Of a DNA stretch of 64,000 bases, positions 28,885 to 36,942 are shown one piece after another (the first letter of the stretch is position 1; every line of letters begins with the position of its first letter). Location of the stretch: positions 744,001-808,000 of the forward strand of contig NZ_JABKDD010000001.1 in the NCBI RefSeq assembly GCF_013623905.1, given 5' to 3'. The DNA is from Brevibacterium sediminis. GTDB taxonomy: Bacteria; Actinomycetota; Actinomycetes; Actinomycetales; Brevibacteriaceae. The position numbers and the translations under genes were made by a program. Under the pieces are notes generated by a model. The model was given only the letters and a program-made list of their open reading frames with translations. It searched no databases and was not told the origin of the DNA.

Positions 28885-31548
28885 TCAGTGGGCGGCGGCG
28901 TGCCAGGAGCGTCCGGTGCCGACGTTGACGTCCAGAGGCACATCGAGTTCGAACGCCGACCCCATCTCCTCCGTGACGATCGTCTTCACCTCATCGATCT
29001 CGTCCGGACGGACGTCGACGATGATCTCGTCATGGACCTGCAGCAGCATCGGCGAGCGGAGACCGTCCAGACGGGCGGCCACCTTGAGCATGGCGATCTT
29101 CATGATGTCGGCTGCCGATCCCTGGATCGGAGCGTTGAGTGCGGCGCGTTCGGCCATGTCCCGCAGCTGCCGACGGTCGCTGTGCAGCGCCGGCAGATAA
29201 CGACGACGGCCCATGATGGTCTCCGTGAATCCCTTGGCGCGAGCCTGCTCGACGATGTCGTCGAGATAGTCCTTGACTGCACCGAAGCGTTCGAAGTACT
29301 GGTCCATCAGCCCCTTGGCTTCATCGACGCCGATCGCAAGCTGCCGGGAGAGGCCGTAGGCGGAGAGCCCGTACACCAGCCCGTAGGACATGGCCTTGAC
29401 CTTCGAGCGCATCTCGGAGTCAACCTCGTCGATGCCGACTCCGAAGACCTTCGAGCCGACATAGGAGTGGAGATCCTCGCCGTCCTTGAACGCCTGGATG
29501 AGCGCGGCATCGCCGGACAGATGAGCCATGATCCGCATTTCGATCTGCGAGTAGTCGGCGGTGAGCAGAGTCCCCTCAGCCACCTCGGGGTCGGCGATGA
29601 AGATGTCTCGGATGCGGCGGCCTGATTCGGTCCGCACCGGAATGTTCTGCAGGTTCGGGTCCAGGGACGAAAGCCGTCCGGTGGCGGCCACGGTCTGCTG
29701 GTAGGTGGTGTGGATGCGGCCGTCGTCGGCAACAGTCTTGAGCAGTCCGACGACGGTCTGCTTGAGCTTCGTCGAATCCCGGTAGGCCAGCAGGTGTTGG
29801 AGGAAGGGGTGTTCGGTCTTGACGAACAGTTCGGCCAGGGCGTCGGCATCGGTCGTATAGCCGGTCTTCGTCCGTTTGGTCTTGGGCATATCGAGTTCGT
29901 CGAAGAGCACGGTCTGCAGCTGTTTGGGAGAACCGAGGTTCACCTCGTGGCCGATCGCGTCATAGGCCTCTCCTGCGCTGGCTTCGGCCTGTTTCGTGAA
30001 TTCGTCGATGAGGTTCGACAGTTCGGTCTCGTCGACGGCGATCCCGGTCGCTTCCATGCGCGCGAGCACGGGCACGAGCGGCAGTTCGATCTCGCGGTAG
30101 ACCTGCGTCATGTTCGCGTCTTCGACGGCCTTCGCGAGCACCTCGTGGACCTCGAGCAGGGCGGCGGCGCGTTGGCCGTGCGTGGTCACCGCGGCATCGG
30201 AGTCGAGGTCGAGGGCGAGCTGTCCGGAATCAGCCTCGGGTTCGCTGAGATCGATTCCCGCGCGGTCGGCGGCGATCTGACCGAGTTCGTAGGACCGGGC
30301 ATCGGGAACGAGGAGGTAGGCAGCCAGGGCCGTGTCCCCGGCGATATCCGTCACGGACAGTCCCATCGACTCCCACGCTTTGATCTGCAGCTTCGAGCTG
30401 TGGAGGATGAGCGAATGCCCGCCCAGGGCGGAACCGAGCGCGCCGACGGCCTTCTGCCCCGCCTCGGCGAGGTCGACGACCCAGGCCTGGCCGGGTTCGG
30501 CGGAGACCGCCAGGGTCCGTGCCTGACCGTGGCCGAGTTCGAAGGAGGCGTCGGAATCAAGCGCCAGCACATCGTGGTCGGCGATCTTCGTCAGCAGAGT
30601 GTCGATGTCGACGGTCTCGATGTTCGTCTCGCGTGTCGGTGCCGGTTCGGACTCGGCTCCGGCCTCGGGGAAGATCGCGGCCAGACGCTTGCCGAGGGCC
30701 TGGAACTCGAGTTGGTCGAACAGGCTCGACAGCTCGGCCGGGTCGCCTTCGCCCCAGGCCAGGTCGTCGAACTCCAGTCCCAAGTCGACGTCGTCGAGGA
30801 GGCGGTTGAGTCGGTAGTTCCGCTCCACCTCGCTGATATGGTCGCGCAGCTTCTCACCGACCTTGCCGCCGATCTTGTCGGCGTTGTCCAACACCCCGGG
30901 CAGATCGCCGTGTGCGGTGAGCCATTTCGCGGCGGTCTTGTCACCGACTCCGGGCACACCGGGCAGATTGTCGGCCTTCTCACCGACGAGCGCGGCCAGC
31001 CCCCGGTAGTTCGCGGGGCTCACCCCGTACTTCTCCTCGACCGCGGCCGGCGTCATCCGGTTGAGATCGCTGACTCCACGTTTCGGGTAGAGGATCGTCA
31101 CCCGGTCGGAGGCGAGCTGGAACGAATCTTTGTCTCCGCTCATCACCTCGACGAACGAGCCGGCATCCGTGCCCATCTTCGCCATCGTGGCCAGAGCGTC
31201 ATCGGCCTCGAAGCCCTCCTTCGTCACCACCCGGATGCCCATCGCCGTGACGATGTCCTTGATGAGGTCGATCTGCGGGTGGAACTCGGGTGGAGTCTTC
31301 GCCCGTCCGGCCTTGTAGTCGGGGTATTCCTCGAGGCGGAACGTCTGGCGTCCGAGGTCGAAGGCCACGGCCACGTGGCTGGGCTCTTCGTCGCGGAGGA
31401 CGTTGATGAGCATGGAGATGAAGCCGTAGATGGCGTTCGTCGTCTGGCCGGTGCTGGTGGAGAAGTTCTCGACCGGCAGGGCGTGGAATGCCCGGTAGGC
31501 CAGGGAGTGTCCGTCGATGAGCAGGAGGGATTCGTTTGAGTGACTCAC
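28885..31548 (-). CDS. polA: DNA polymerase I
   Basis: Gap-filling and Okazaki-fragment-processing polymerase. The 887-residue protein has an N-terminal 5' nuclease (LLLIDGHSLAYRAFHALP, then VMSGDKDSFQLAS and GVPGVGDKTAAKWL), a middle exonuclease-like domain whose metal residues are not intact (LDSDAS in place of the D-x-E motif), so proofreading is probably lost as in other actinobacteria, and a polymerase domain with LLTADYSQIEMRIMAHLSG, the O-helix RSKVKAMSYGLVYGLSAYG and the QVHDEIIVD motif. The start is GTG 31548; the frame extends further upstream, but TAGGCT exactly 7 nt before this GTG supports it as a leaderless start. Confidence 0.97.
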   Translation of the reverse strand: MSHSNESLLLIDGHSLAYRAFHALPVENFSTSTGQTTNAIYGFISMLINVLRDEEPSHVAVAFDLGRQTFRLEEYPDYKAGRAKTPPEFHPQIDLIKDIVTAMGIRVVTKEGFEADDALATMAKMGTDAGSFVEVMSGDKDSFQLASDRVTILYPKRGVSDLNRMTPAAVEEKYGVSPANYRGLAALVGEKADNLPGVPGVGDKTAAKWLTAHGDLPGVLDNADKIGGKVGEKLRDHISEVERNYRLNRLLDDVDLGLEFDDLAWGEGDPAELSSLFDQLEFQALGKRLAAIFPEAGAESEPAPTRETNIETVDIDTLLTKIADHDVLALDSDASFELGHGQARTLAVSAEPGQAWVVDLAEAGQKAVGALGSALGGHSLILHSSKLQIKAWESMGLSVTDIAGDTALAAYLLVPDARSYELGQIAADRAGIDLSEPEADSGQLALDLDSDAAVTTHGQRAAALLEVHEVLAKAVEDANMTQVYREIELPLVPVLARMEATGIAVDETELSNLIDEFTKQAEASAGEAYDAIGHEVNLGSPKQLQTVLFDELDMPKTKRTKTGYTTDADALAELFVKTEHPFLQHLLAYRDSTKLKQTVVGLLKTVADDGRIHTTYQQTVAATGRLSSLDPNLQNIPVRTESGRRIRDIFIADPEVAEGTLLTADYSQIEMRIMAHLSGDAALIQAFKDGEDLHSYVGSKVFGVGIDEVDSEMRSKVKAMSYGLVYGLSAYGLSRQLAIGVDEAKGLMDQYFERFGAVKDYLDDIVEQARAKGFTETIMGRRRYLPALHSDRRQLRDMAERAALNAPIQGSAADIMKIAMLKVAARLDGLRSPMLLQVHDEIIVDVRPDEIDEVKTIVTEEMGSAFELDVPLDVNVGTGRSWHAAAH

Positions 31549-31554
31549 ATGGCA

Positions 31555-31561
31555 TAGCCTA
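31555..31561. promoter_or_regulatory. Overlapping divergent -10 elements of polA and the thioesterase gene
   Basis: The heptamer TAGCCTA contains TAGCCT (31555-31560) on the plus strand and TAGGCT (31561-31556) on the minus strand. The minus-strand copy is 7 nt before the polA GTG; the plus-strand copy would give the thioesterase gene a leader of about 24 nt with its own ribosome binding site. The whole intergenic gap is 42 nt. Confidence 0.5.
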
Positions 31562-31590
31562 GCGTTCGAAGCTGACTTGAAGGAGAACCG

Positions 31591-32052
31591 ATGCTGCGTC
31601 CCGACGTGTCCCTGACCGCTCACACCTCCCCTGAGGAGATCGACACGCTGCTCGGGCAGCTGCGCACGCCGGGGTCCGGGGGTGAGCTGGCCGAGAGGAT
31701 GGGAATCGAGTTCGTCGAGCTCGCTCACGATCATGTCGTGGCCACCGCTCCGGTCGTCGGCAATCGGCAGCCGATGGGTCTCTTCCACGGAGGCGGCCAC
31801 GTCGTTCTCGCCGAATCCCTGGCGTCGATGCATTCGTATCTGCTCTCCGGCGGTAAGAACGTCGTCGGGGTCGATCTCAACGCCACTCACCTGCGTGCCG
31901 CGCGAGAGGGCGTGGTGACCGGTCGCGCCGAGGTGCTCCACCAGGGACGCACGATCGTCTCCCATGAGGTCAAGATGACCGACGAGGCGGGGCGCCTGCT
32001 CTCGATCGTGCGGATCACGAATATGATCCTGAAGACCGAGCCGAAGGGCTGA
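31591..32052 (+). CDS. Hotdog-fold thioesterase (PaaI / DHNA-CoA hydrolase type)
   Basis: The 153-residue protein has the hotdog-fold pattern of acyl-CoA thioesterases: NRQPMGLFHGGGHVVLAESLASM, with the conserved HGG loop and the glutamate of the long helix, then NVVGVDLNATHLRAAREGVV and a final RITNMIL strand. Family members hydrolyse phenylacetyl-CoA-type thioesters or 1,4-dihydroxy-2-naphthoyl-CoA in menaquinone synthesis; the substrate is not decidable here. AAGGAG lies 5 nt before the ATG. Confidence 0.9.
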   Translation: MLRPDVSLTAHTSPEEIDTLLGQLRTPGSGGELAERMGIEFVELAHDHVVATAPVVGNRQPMGLFHGGGHVVLAESLASMHSYLLSGGKNVVGVDLNATHLRAAREGVVTGRAEVLHQGRTIVSHEVKMTDEAGRLLSIVRITNMILKTEPKG

Positions 32053-32070
32053 GGCACAGCGCCGCCTCGG

Positions 32071-32110
32071 CGAAAGTCCACAGCGAAAGCCGAAAGTCCA
32101 CAGCGAAAGC
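32071..32110. repeat. Perfect tandem duplication of a 20-bp unit
   Basis: CGAAAGTCCACAGCGAAAGC occurs at 32071-32090 and again at 32091-32110 without a gap. The unit itself contains two CGAAAG elements, so CGAAAG recurs four times at alternating spacing of 13 and 7 nt. It precedes the terminator at 32111. Confidence 0.9.
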
Positions 32111-32150
32111 AGAGGGCCGGCGAATCCATCTCGGGATTCGCCGGCCCTCT
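32111..32150. terminator. Bidirectional terminator between thioesterase gene and pdtaR
   Basis: Perfect 17-bp stem AGAGGGCCGGCGAATCC (32111-32127) with its complement at 32134-32150 and a 6-nt loop. It serves the convergent genes on each side. Confidence 0.85.
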
Positions 32151-32189
32151 CGGGTTCCGGATCCGGACCGTGGCCGGTCCGGGAGGTGA

Positions 32190-32810
32190 TTACTTCTTCG
32201 TGCCGATCTGCTTGAGCACGGTCTCAGCGACCTCGCGCATCGTCAGGCGACGGTCCATCGAGGTCTTCTGGATCCAGCGGAAGGCTTCGGGCTCACTCAG
32301 ACCCATGGAGGTCTGCAGCAGGCTCTTGGCGCGCTCGACGAGCTTGCGAGTCTCGAAGCGTTCGGTGAGATCGGAGATCTCGGACTCGAGCGAGCTGATC
32401 TCGGCATGACGCGAGAGCGCGATCTCCAGGGCCGGGATGAGGTCGGCCGAGGTGAACGGCTTGACGACATAGGCCATGGCACCCGCATCGCGGGCTCGCT
32501 CGACGAGCTCCTTCTGCGAGAAGGCGGTGAGCAGCACGACCGGCGCGATGCGAGCCCTGGCGATGCGCTCGGCGGCGGAGATTCCGTCGAGGATGGGCAT
32601 CTTGATGTCCATGACGACGAGGTCCGGGCGCAGCTCCTCAGCCAGGCGGATGGCGGATTCGCCGTCCGCCGCCTCACCGACGACGTCATAGCCGACCTCG
32701 CGGAGCATTTCTACGATATCGAGACGAATCACGGCCTCGTCTTCGGCCACGACTACGCGGCGGACCGGCACGGACTCATCTGAAGTTGATTCTTCGCTGT
32801 TTGAAAGCAC
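32190..32810 (-). CDS. pdtaR: ANTAR-domain response regulator (PdtaR-like transcription antiterminator)
   Basis: The 206-residue protein has a receiver domain (VVVAEDEAVIRLDIVEML; phosphoacceptor aspartate in LVVMDIKMP; switch residues LLTAF and VVKPF) and a C-terminal ANTAR RNA-binding domain with LVERAKSLLQTSMGLSEPEAFRWIQK. This is the architecture of mycobacterial Rv1626/PdtaR, which with the sensor PdtaS controls gene expression by antitermination. No sensor kinase lies in the window. The start is GTG 32810 with TAGACT 6 nt upstream and no ribosome binding site. Confidence 0.92.
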   Translation of the reverse strand: MLSNSEESTSDESVPVRRVVVAEDEAVIRLDIVEMLREVGYDVVGEAADGESAIRLAEELRPDLVVMDIKMPILDGISAAERIARARIAPVVLLTAFSQKELVERARDAGAMAYVVKPFTSADLIPALEIALSRHAEISSLESEISDLTERFETRKLVERAKSLLQTSMGLSEPEAFRWIQKTSMDRRLTMREVAETVLKQIGTKK

Positions 32811-32816
32811 GGCACC

Positions 32817-32822
32817 AGTCTA
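32817..32822 (-). promoter_or_regulatory. Predicted -10 element for leaderless pdtaR transcript
   Basis: TAGACT on the minus strand, 6 nt before the GTG start of pdtaR. Confidence 0.5.
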
Positions 32823-32952
32823 GACCAGGCGCTCAGCGTCATGGCCAGCGGACCCGGAAGTTTATTCTGTGAGGGTGGCCACGGGCGGTGACGGTGGCCA
32901 CCGGAGGGCATCCTCGGCGGGTGGCGATTGTGCAATCGGTCCGCGCGCGCAG

Positions 32953-32958
32953 TAGAAT
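32953..32958 (+). promoter_or_regulatory. Possible -10 element for tRNA-Leu
   Basis: TAGAAT about 45 nt before the mature tRNA 5' end, in an otherwise GC-rich stretch. A TTGTGC lies 19 nt upstream as a weak -35. Confidence 0.4.
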
Positions 32959-33002
32959 CGTCCCCGTTGCACAGGCGGTCCTGACAGGACAGCTCGTGAC
33001 GC

Positions 33003-33084
33003 GCCGGATTGGCGGAATCGGTAGACGCGGTGCACTCAAAATGCATTGTCGAAAGACGTGCGGGTTCGAGTCCCGCATCCGGTA
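33003..33084 (+). tRNA. tRNA-Leu (anticodon CAA)
   Basis: The cloverleaf folds by eye: acceptor GCCGGAT/ATCCGGT with a G-U end pair, D arm GCG...CGC, anticodon stem GTGCA/TGCAT with loop CTCAAAA (anticodon CAA at 33037-33039), a long variable arm GTCGAAAGAC typical of class II tRNAs, T arm GCGGG TTCGAGT CCCGC and discriminator A. CCA is not encoded. It reads UUG, a rare leucine codon in high-GC genomes. Confidence 0.95.
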
Positions 33085-33089
33085 CAGAC

Positions 33090-33125
33090 GAAGGCACTGT
33101 CGAACGTGATGTCGACAGTGCCTTC
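33090..33125. terminator. Terminator after tRNA-Leu
   Basis: 14-bp stem GAAGGCACTGTCGA (33090-33103) with its complement at 33112-33125 and an 8-nt loop, followed by TGCATTTC. It starts 6 nt after the tRNA and also lies 34 nt beyond the stop of the convergent acetyltransferase gene. Confidence 0.8.
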
Positions 33126-33159
33126 TGCATTTCCCCGGGAGCCGATGGGCGACCGAAGA

Positions 33160-33657
33160 TCAGCGGCCTGCGCGCAGGTCGAGGGAGTACAGCAGCGTGT
33201 CGTAACGCTTCTCCCCCACCGCCACGAAGTCCGGGAGTCGTCCGTATGGGGTGAAGCCGAGGGATTCATAGAGGCCGATGGCGGCCGCATTGTCTCCGCG
33301 CAGGTCGAGAGTGACCACTTCCGTGCAGTGATGACGTGCCGCCCGAATGAGCGCCTCCATCAGCTTCCTGCCCGCGCCCTGACCTTGGGCGTCCGGGGCG
33401 ACGGCCACCTTTTCGATGTCGACATGGGGGCGGAACGTCGGGCGAGCGTACCGATTCCAGTACGCGAAGCCGGTGATCTCGGTTCCGGTGCGAGCGATTG
33501 CGGCAGCGGAATCCCCGGTGTCAGTGCCCGCGGCCAGGCTGCCGATGAGATCTGCGATCTCTTCGACAGGCGGAGCTGAGACCCAGCCGAGAGCGGCACC
33601 TGCATCGACGAGGCGGCCGAGCAGCGATGTCACCTGCAGGACATCGTGCTCGGCCAC
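33160..33657 (-). CDS. GNAT family N-acetyltransferase; start uncertain
   Basis: Residues in the second half form the acetyl-CoA-binding motif A (IEKVAVAPDAQGQGAGRKLM) and motif B (NAAAIGLYESLGF), so the fold is clear; the acceptor is unknown. From GTG 33657 the protein is 165 residues, but the frame continues upstream with VRVDLLPAEG, which looks like the first GNAT strand. No start codon lies close to it: the next in-frame one is an ATG about 105 nt further up inside the symporter gene. It is probably co-transcribed with the symporter, whose 3' end it overlaps or abuts. Confidence 0.8.
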   Translation of the reverse strand: MAEHDVLQVTSLLGRLVDAGAALGWVSAPPVEEIADLIGSLAAGTDTGDSAAAIARTGTEITGFAYWNRYARPTFRPHVDIEKVAVAPDAQGQGAGRKLMEALIRAARHHCTEVVTLDLRGDNAAAIGLYESLGFTPYGRLPDFVAVGEKRYDTLLYSLDLRAGR

Positions 33658-33676
33658 CCCCTCGGCAGGGAGGAGA

Positions 33677-35050
33677 TCAACTCTGACTGCGGGCGTCCTC
33701 GGTGCGGGTCTCGTCGACCTCTGCGTCCTCCTCGGTCGGAACGTAGCCGTTGATGCGCGGGGCATCGTAGCGTTCGACGTCCAGGATCTCATGCCGCTTG
33801 GCCACGATGGCCGGGACGAGTGCCTGACCGGAGACGTTGAGCGCGGTGCGGCCCATGTCCACGATCGGCTCGATGGCCAGCAGCAGTCCGACGCCCTCGA
33901 GGGGCAGACCCAGGGTCGACAGGGTCAGGGTGAGCATCACGGTCGCACCTGTCGTGCCGGCAGTTGCGGCCGAGCCGATGACGGCGACGAAGATGATGAG
34001 CAGGTACTGGATGAGGGAGAGATCGATGCCGAAGAACTGGGCGACGAACACGGCAGCGATGGCCGGATAGATCGCAGCGCAGCCGTCCATCTTCGTCGTC
34101 GCACCGAAGGGCACGGCGAAGGCGGCGTAGGAGTGGGGCACCCCGAAGTTGTCGGTGGCGACCTTCTGCGTCACGGGCATGGTGCCGATCGACGACCGGG
34201 AGACGAAGCCCATCTGAGTGGCCGGCCAGACTCCGGAGAAGTACTGGCGCACCGACAGTCCATTGGCGCGAGCCAGGGCCGGATAGACGATGAAGAAGAC
34301 GATCGCGAGGCCGATGTAGACGGCGACGACGAACCACAGCAGCGAGCCCATCGTCGACCAGCCGTAGGAGTTCACTGCGTTGCCGATGAGGCCGAGCGTG
34401 CCGATCGGGGCGATGCGCACGATCCACCAGACGACCTTCTGGACCACGGCCAGGGCCGCCTCGGTGAACTGGAGGAACGGCTCTGCGGCCTTGCCGACCT
34501 TGACCGCGGCGATGCCGATGGCGCCGGAGACGATGATGAGCTGGAGGATGTTGAAGTTGACCTCGGAGGTCATGGCTCCGGCGTCATCGGGTGCGGTGGC
34601 CACCTCGAGTCCGAGGAAGTTCACCGGGATCAGTCCGGTGAGGAAGCCCAGCCAGCTGCCCTGGGAGTCGGGTGCACCGGCATTGAGCGAAGCGGCATCG
34701 GCGTGCGCGCCGGGCTGCATGACGATGCCGATGATGAGTCCGAGGACGACGGCGATGAGAGCGGTGAGGGCGAACCACAGCAGGGTCGACATCGCCAGCC
34801 TGGCGGCGTTGGTGACCTTGCGCAGGTTGCCGATGCTCGCGATGATCGCGGTGATGACCAGTGGGACGACGGCGGCCTTGAGCAGTGTGACATACGACGA
34901 GCCGATGGTGTCCAGGGTCTGGCCGAGCCAGTTGTCAGCGGTGTCGCTGACCGGTCCCCATGAGCGGGCGATGAGCCCGAGGATGACACCGGCGACGAGT
35001 GCGATGGTCACCTGCACTCCGAAGGACTTGCTCCACGCGGGCAGTCTCAT
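33677..35050 (-). CDS. Dicarboxylate/amino acid:cation symporter (DAACS family)
   Basis: Sodium- or proton-coupled uptake of dicarboxylates or acidic amino acids. The 457-residue protein has eight or more hydrophobic segments and family motifs: LLKAAVVPLVITAI early, the re-entrant SRSSIGTMPVTQKV serine-rich loop, and the NMDG-like KMDGCAAIYPAIAAVFVAQ. The exact substrate (glutamate, aspartate, succinate or other) is not readable. GAGAGG lies upstream of the ATG. A 154-nt upstream gap separates it from the pyk terminator. Confidence 0.92.
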   Translation of the reverse strand: MRLPAWSKSFGVQVTIALVAGVILGLIARSWGPVSDTADNWLGQTLDTIGSSYVTLLKAAVVPLVITAIIASIGNLRKVTNAARLAMSTLLWFALTALIAVVLGLIIGIVMQPGAHADAASLNAGAPDSQGSWLGFLTGLIPVNFLGLEVATAPDDAGAMTSEVNFNILQLIIVSGAIGIAAVKVGKAAEPFLQFTEAALAVVQKVVWWIVRIAPIGTLGLIGNAVNSYGWSTMGSLLWFVVAVYIGLAIVFFIVYPALARANGLSVRQYFSGVWPATQMGFVSRSSIGTMPVTQKVATDNFGVPHSYAAFAVPFGATTKMDGCAAIYPAIAAVFVAQFFGIDLSLIQYLLIIFVAVIGSAATAGTTGATVMLTLTLSTLGLPLEGVGLLLAIEPIVDMGRTALNVSGQALVPAIVAKRHEILDVERYDAPRINGYVPTEEDAEVDETRTEDARSQS

Positions 35051-35204
35051 TGAATTCCTCTCCTAGCGGGTCCTCCCCTCTGAGATCCGCAGGGAGGAAT
35101 AGGCAACAGAGAGCACAACTGTTGAGCAATCGGCAAAATTCCCGGGCCACCTGTGATCTGTCTCGCAGTTTGGAATCGGTCCACGCGCGGCCCCGGACAC
35201 AGAG

Positions 35205-35252
35205 ACGCCGGCGGCGCCCGCCCCGTGATCATGGGGCAGGCGCCGCCGGCGT
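35205..35252 (-). terminator. pyk terminator
   Basis: 20-nt arms with one mismatch: ACGCCGGCGGCGCCCGCCCC (35205-35224) against 35233-35252, loop of 8 nt. It begins 16 nt after the pyk stop. The U tract is poor, as often in high-GC genomes. Confidence 0.7.
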
Positions 35253-35268
35253 TTGAGCCTCGTAGCGG

Positions 35269-36816
35269 TCAGTGGCGGGGAGAGTGGCCCTCGCGCACGA
35301 TCGGCACTTCACGGGTGATCGGCGCTTCAGCCACGACTCCGTATCCGGCCAGCGGGTCCTCCTCGGAATCCGAGGCATCCTGATAGGCGGCCGTCACACC
35401 CTTGGCGGCATCACCGATGGTGTGGATGCGCAGGGCGTTCGTCGAACCGGGGATCCCGGGAGGCGAACCGGCCACGAGGATGCTCTGATCGCCTTCGCGG
35501 GCGGTGCCGTCCGCGAGCAGAACGGCGTCGACCTGACGCGCCATCTGGTCGGTGTGGCGCACGGTCTTCACGAGGTACGGGCGCACTCCCCAGGTCAGCG
35601 CCAGCTGGTGGCGGACCTGCGGGTCGGGCGTGAAGCCGAGGATGGGCCAAGCAGGGCGCAGCCGCGACATGCGCCGCACGGAGTCGCCGGTCTGTGAGAA
35701 GGTGCACAGGAGGTCGATATCGAGCTGCTCAGCAATCTGCACGGCAGCGGCGGTGACGGCTCCGCCCTTCGTGTGCGGGACGGTGCCCAGTGCCGGGATC
35801 CGCTCGAGACCGTGCTCTTCGGTGGAGCCGATGATCCGGCTCATCGTCCGGATCGCCTCGACCCAGTGCGCACCGACCGAGGTCTCACCGGAGAGCATGA
35901 GCGCATCGGCGCCGTCGAGGACGGCGTTCGCGCAGTCGCTGGCCTCGGCGCGGGTGGGCCGCGGCGCATCGATCATCGTCTCGAGCATCTGCGTGGCAAC
36001 GATGACGGGCTTGGCCTGCTGGCGGGCGATCTCAACGGCCCGCTTCTGCACGATCGGCACCTGTTCGAGCGGCAGTTCGACGCCGAGGTCGCCGCGGGCG
36101 ACCATGATTCCGTCGAAGGCATCGATGACCTCATCGAGCTGGTCGACGGCCTGCGGCTTCTCGAGCTTGGCGATGACCGGAGCCGTGATGCCGACCTCGT
36201 CCATGACCGCGCGCACATCGTTCATGTCCTCGGGGCTGCGGACGAAGGACAGGGCCACCCAGTCGAAGCCGAGCTGAAGCCCCCATTTGAGATCGTCGAC
36301 GTCCTTCTCCGACAGGGCGGGGACGGAGACCGGGACGCCGGGGAGGTTGATGCCCTTGTGGTTGGAGATGGTTCCGCCGATCTCGACCTCGGTGACCACA
36401 TCGGTGTCGGTCACCTCGGTGGCGCGCAGGCGCAGGCGCCCGTCGTCGATGAGCAGCGGATCACCCACGGACACGTCTTCTGCCAGGGTCGGCAGGGTCG
36501 TGGATACGAGCTCTGCGGTGCCGGGGACGTCACGGCTGGTGATGGTGAAGGTGGCCCCTTCGACGAGCTCTTCCTTCCCGTTGGCGAAGGTGCCCACGCG
36601 GATCTTCGGACCCTGCAGGTCCAACAGGACGGCGACGGGGCGTCCGGTGTCGAGGGCGGCCTGGCGGACCCAGGCGAACTTCTCTTCGTGCTCTTCTCGC
36701 TTTCCGTGGCTCAGATTGAATCGGGCGACATCGACGCCCTCATCGACGAGCTCGCGGATCTCTTCATAGGAGTTCTGGTTCGGACCTAAAGTTGCGACTA
36801 TCTTTGCACGCCTCAT
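35269..36816 (-). CDS. pyk: Pyruvate kinase
   Basis: Makes pyruvate and ATP from phosphoenolpyruvate. The 515-residue protein starts MRRAKIVATLGPNQNS, with RFNLSHGKREEH, LDLQGPKIRVG, the catalytic/metal loop MVARGDLGVELPLEQVP and the C-terminal allosteric domain. It is about 35-40 residues longer than usual Pyk, with a C-terminal polar tail (DASDSEEDPLAGYG...) of unknown role. TAGGGT lies 7 nt before the ATG (36824-36829), and the same stretch contains GGAG, so a leaderless or a short-leader message are both possible. Confidence 0.96.
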   Translation of the reverse strand: MRRAKIVATLGPNQNSYEEIRELVDEGVDVARFNLSHGKREEHEEKFAWVRQAALDTGRPVAVLLDLQGPKIRVGTFANGKEELVEGATFTITSRDVPGTAELVSTTLPTLAEDVSVGDPLLIDDGRLRLRATEVTDTDVVTEVEIGGTISNHKGINLPGVPVSVPALSEKDVDDLKWGLQLGFDWVALSFVRSPEDMNDVRAVMDEVGITAPVIAKLEKPQAVDQLDEVIDAFDGIMVARGDLGVELPLEQVPIVQKRAVEIARQQAKPVIVATQMLETMIDAPRPTRAEASDCANAVLDGADALMLSGETSVGAHWVEAIRTMSRIIGSTEEHGLERIPALGTVPHTKGGAVTAAAVQIAEQLDIDLLCTFSQTGDSVRRMSRLRPAWPILGFTPDPQVRHQLALTWGVRPYLVKTVRHTDQMARQVDAVLLADGTAREGDQSILVAGSPPGIPGSTNALRIHTIGDAAKGVTAAYQDASDSEEDPLAGYGVVAEAPITREVPIVREGHSPRH

Positions 36817-36823
36817 ACGCTCC

Positions 36824-36829
36824 ACCCTA
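36824..36829 (-). promoter_or_regulatory. Predicted -10 element for pyk
   Basis: TAGGGT on the minus strand, 7 nt before the pyk ATG. Confidence 0.4.
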
Positions 36830-36884
36830 CCTAAAGTCTCAGCGGGCGGTTTCCACCGCTCTACGCTGGTCACGGGCGGTGAGA

Positions 36885-36908
36885 GTGCGGCACTTCGCTG
36901 TGCCGCAC
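36885..36908 (-). terminator. Hairpin after gltD
   Basis: Perfect 9-bp stem GTGCGGCAC (36885-36893) with its complement at 36900-36908 and a 6-nt loop, 34 nt beyond the gltD stop. There is no T run on the minus strand, so it is a weak or factor-assisted terminator. Confidence 0.55.
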
Positions 36909-36942
36909 CACCACCCTTTCTCAATTCCTGACATGCATTATC

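Noticed and set aside
31549-31965. N-terminal extension of polA by 139 codons
   Set aside because: It lies opposite the thioesterase gene and before the conserved start of the 5' nuclease domain; the -10 element supports GTG 31548.
36885-36908. Regulatory operator upstream of pyk
   Set aside because: The 9-bp hairpin is nearer to the gltD stop and is better explained as the gltBD transcript end.
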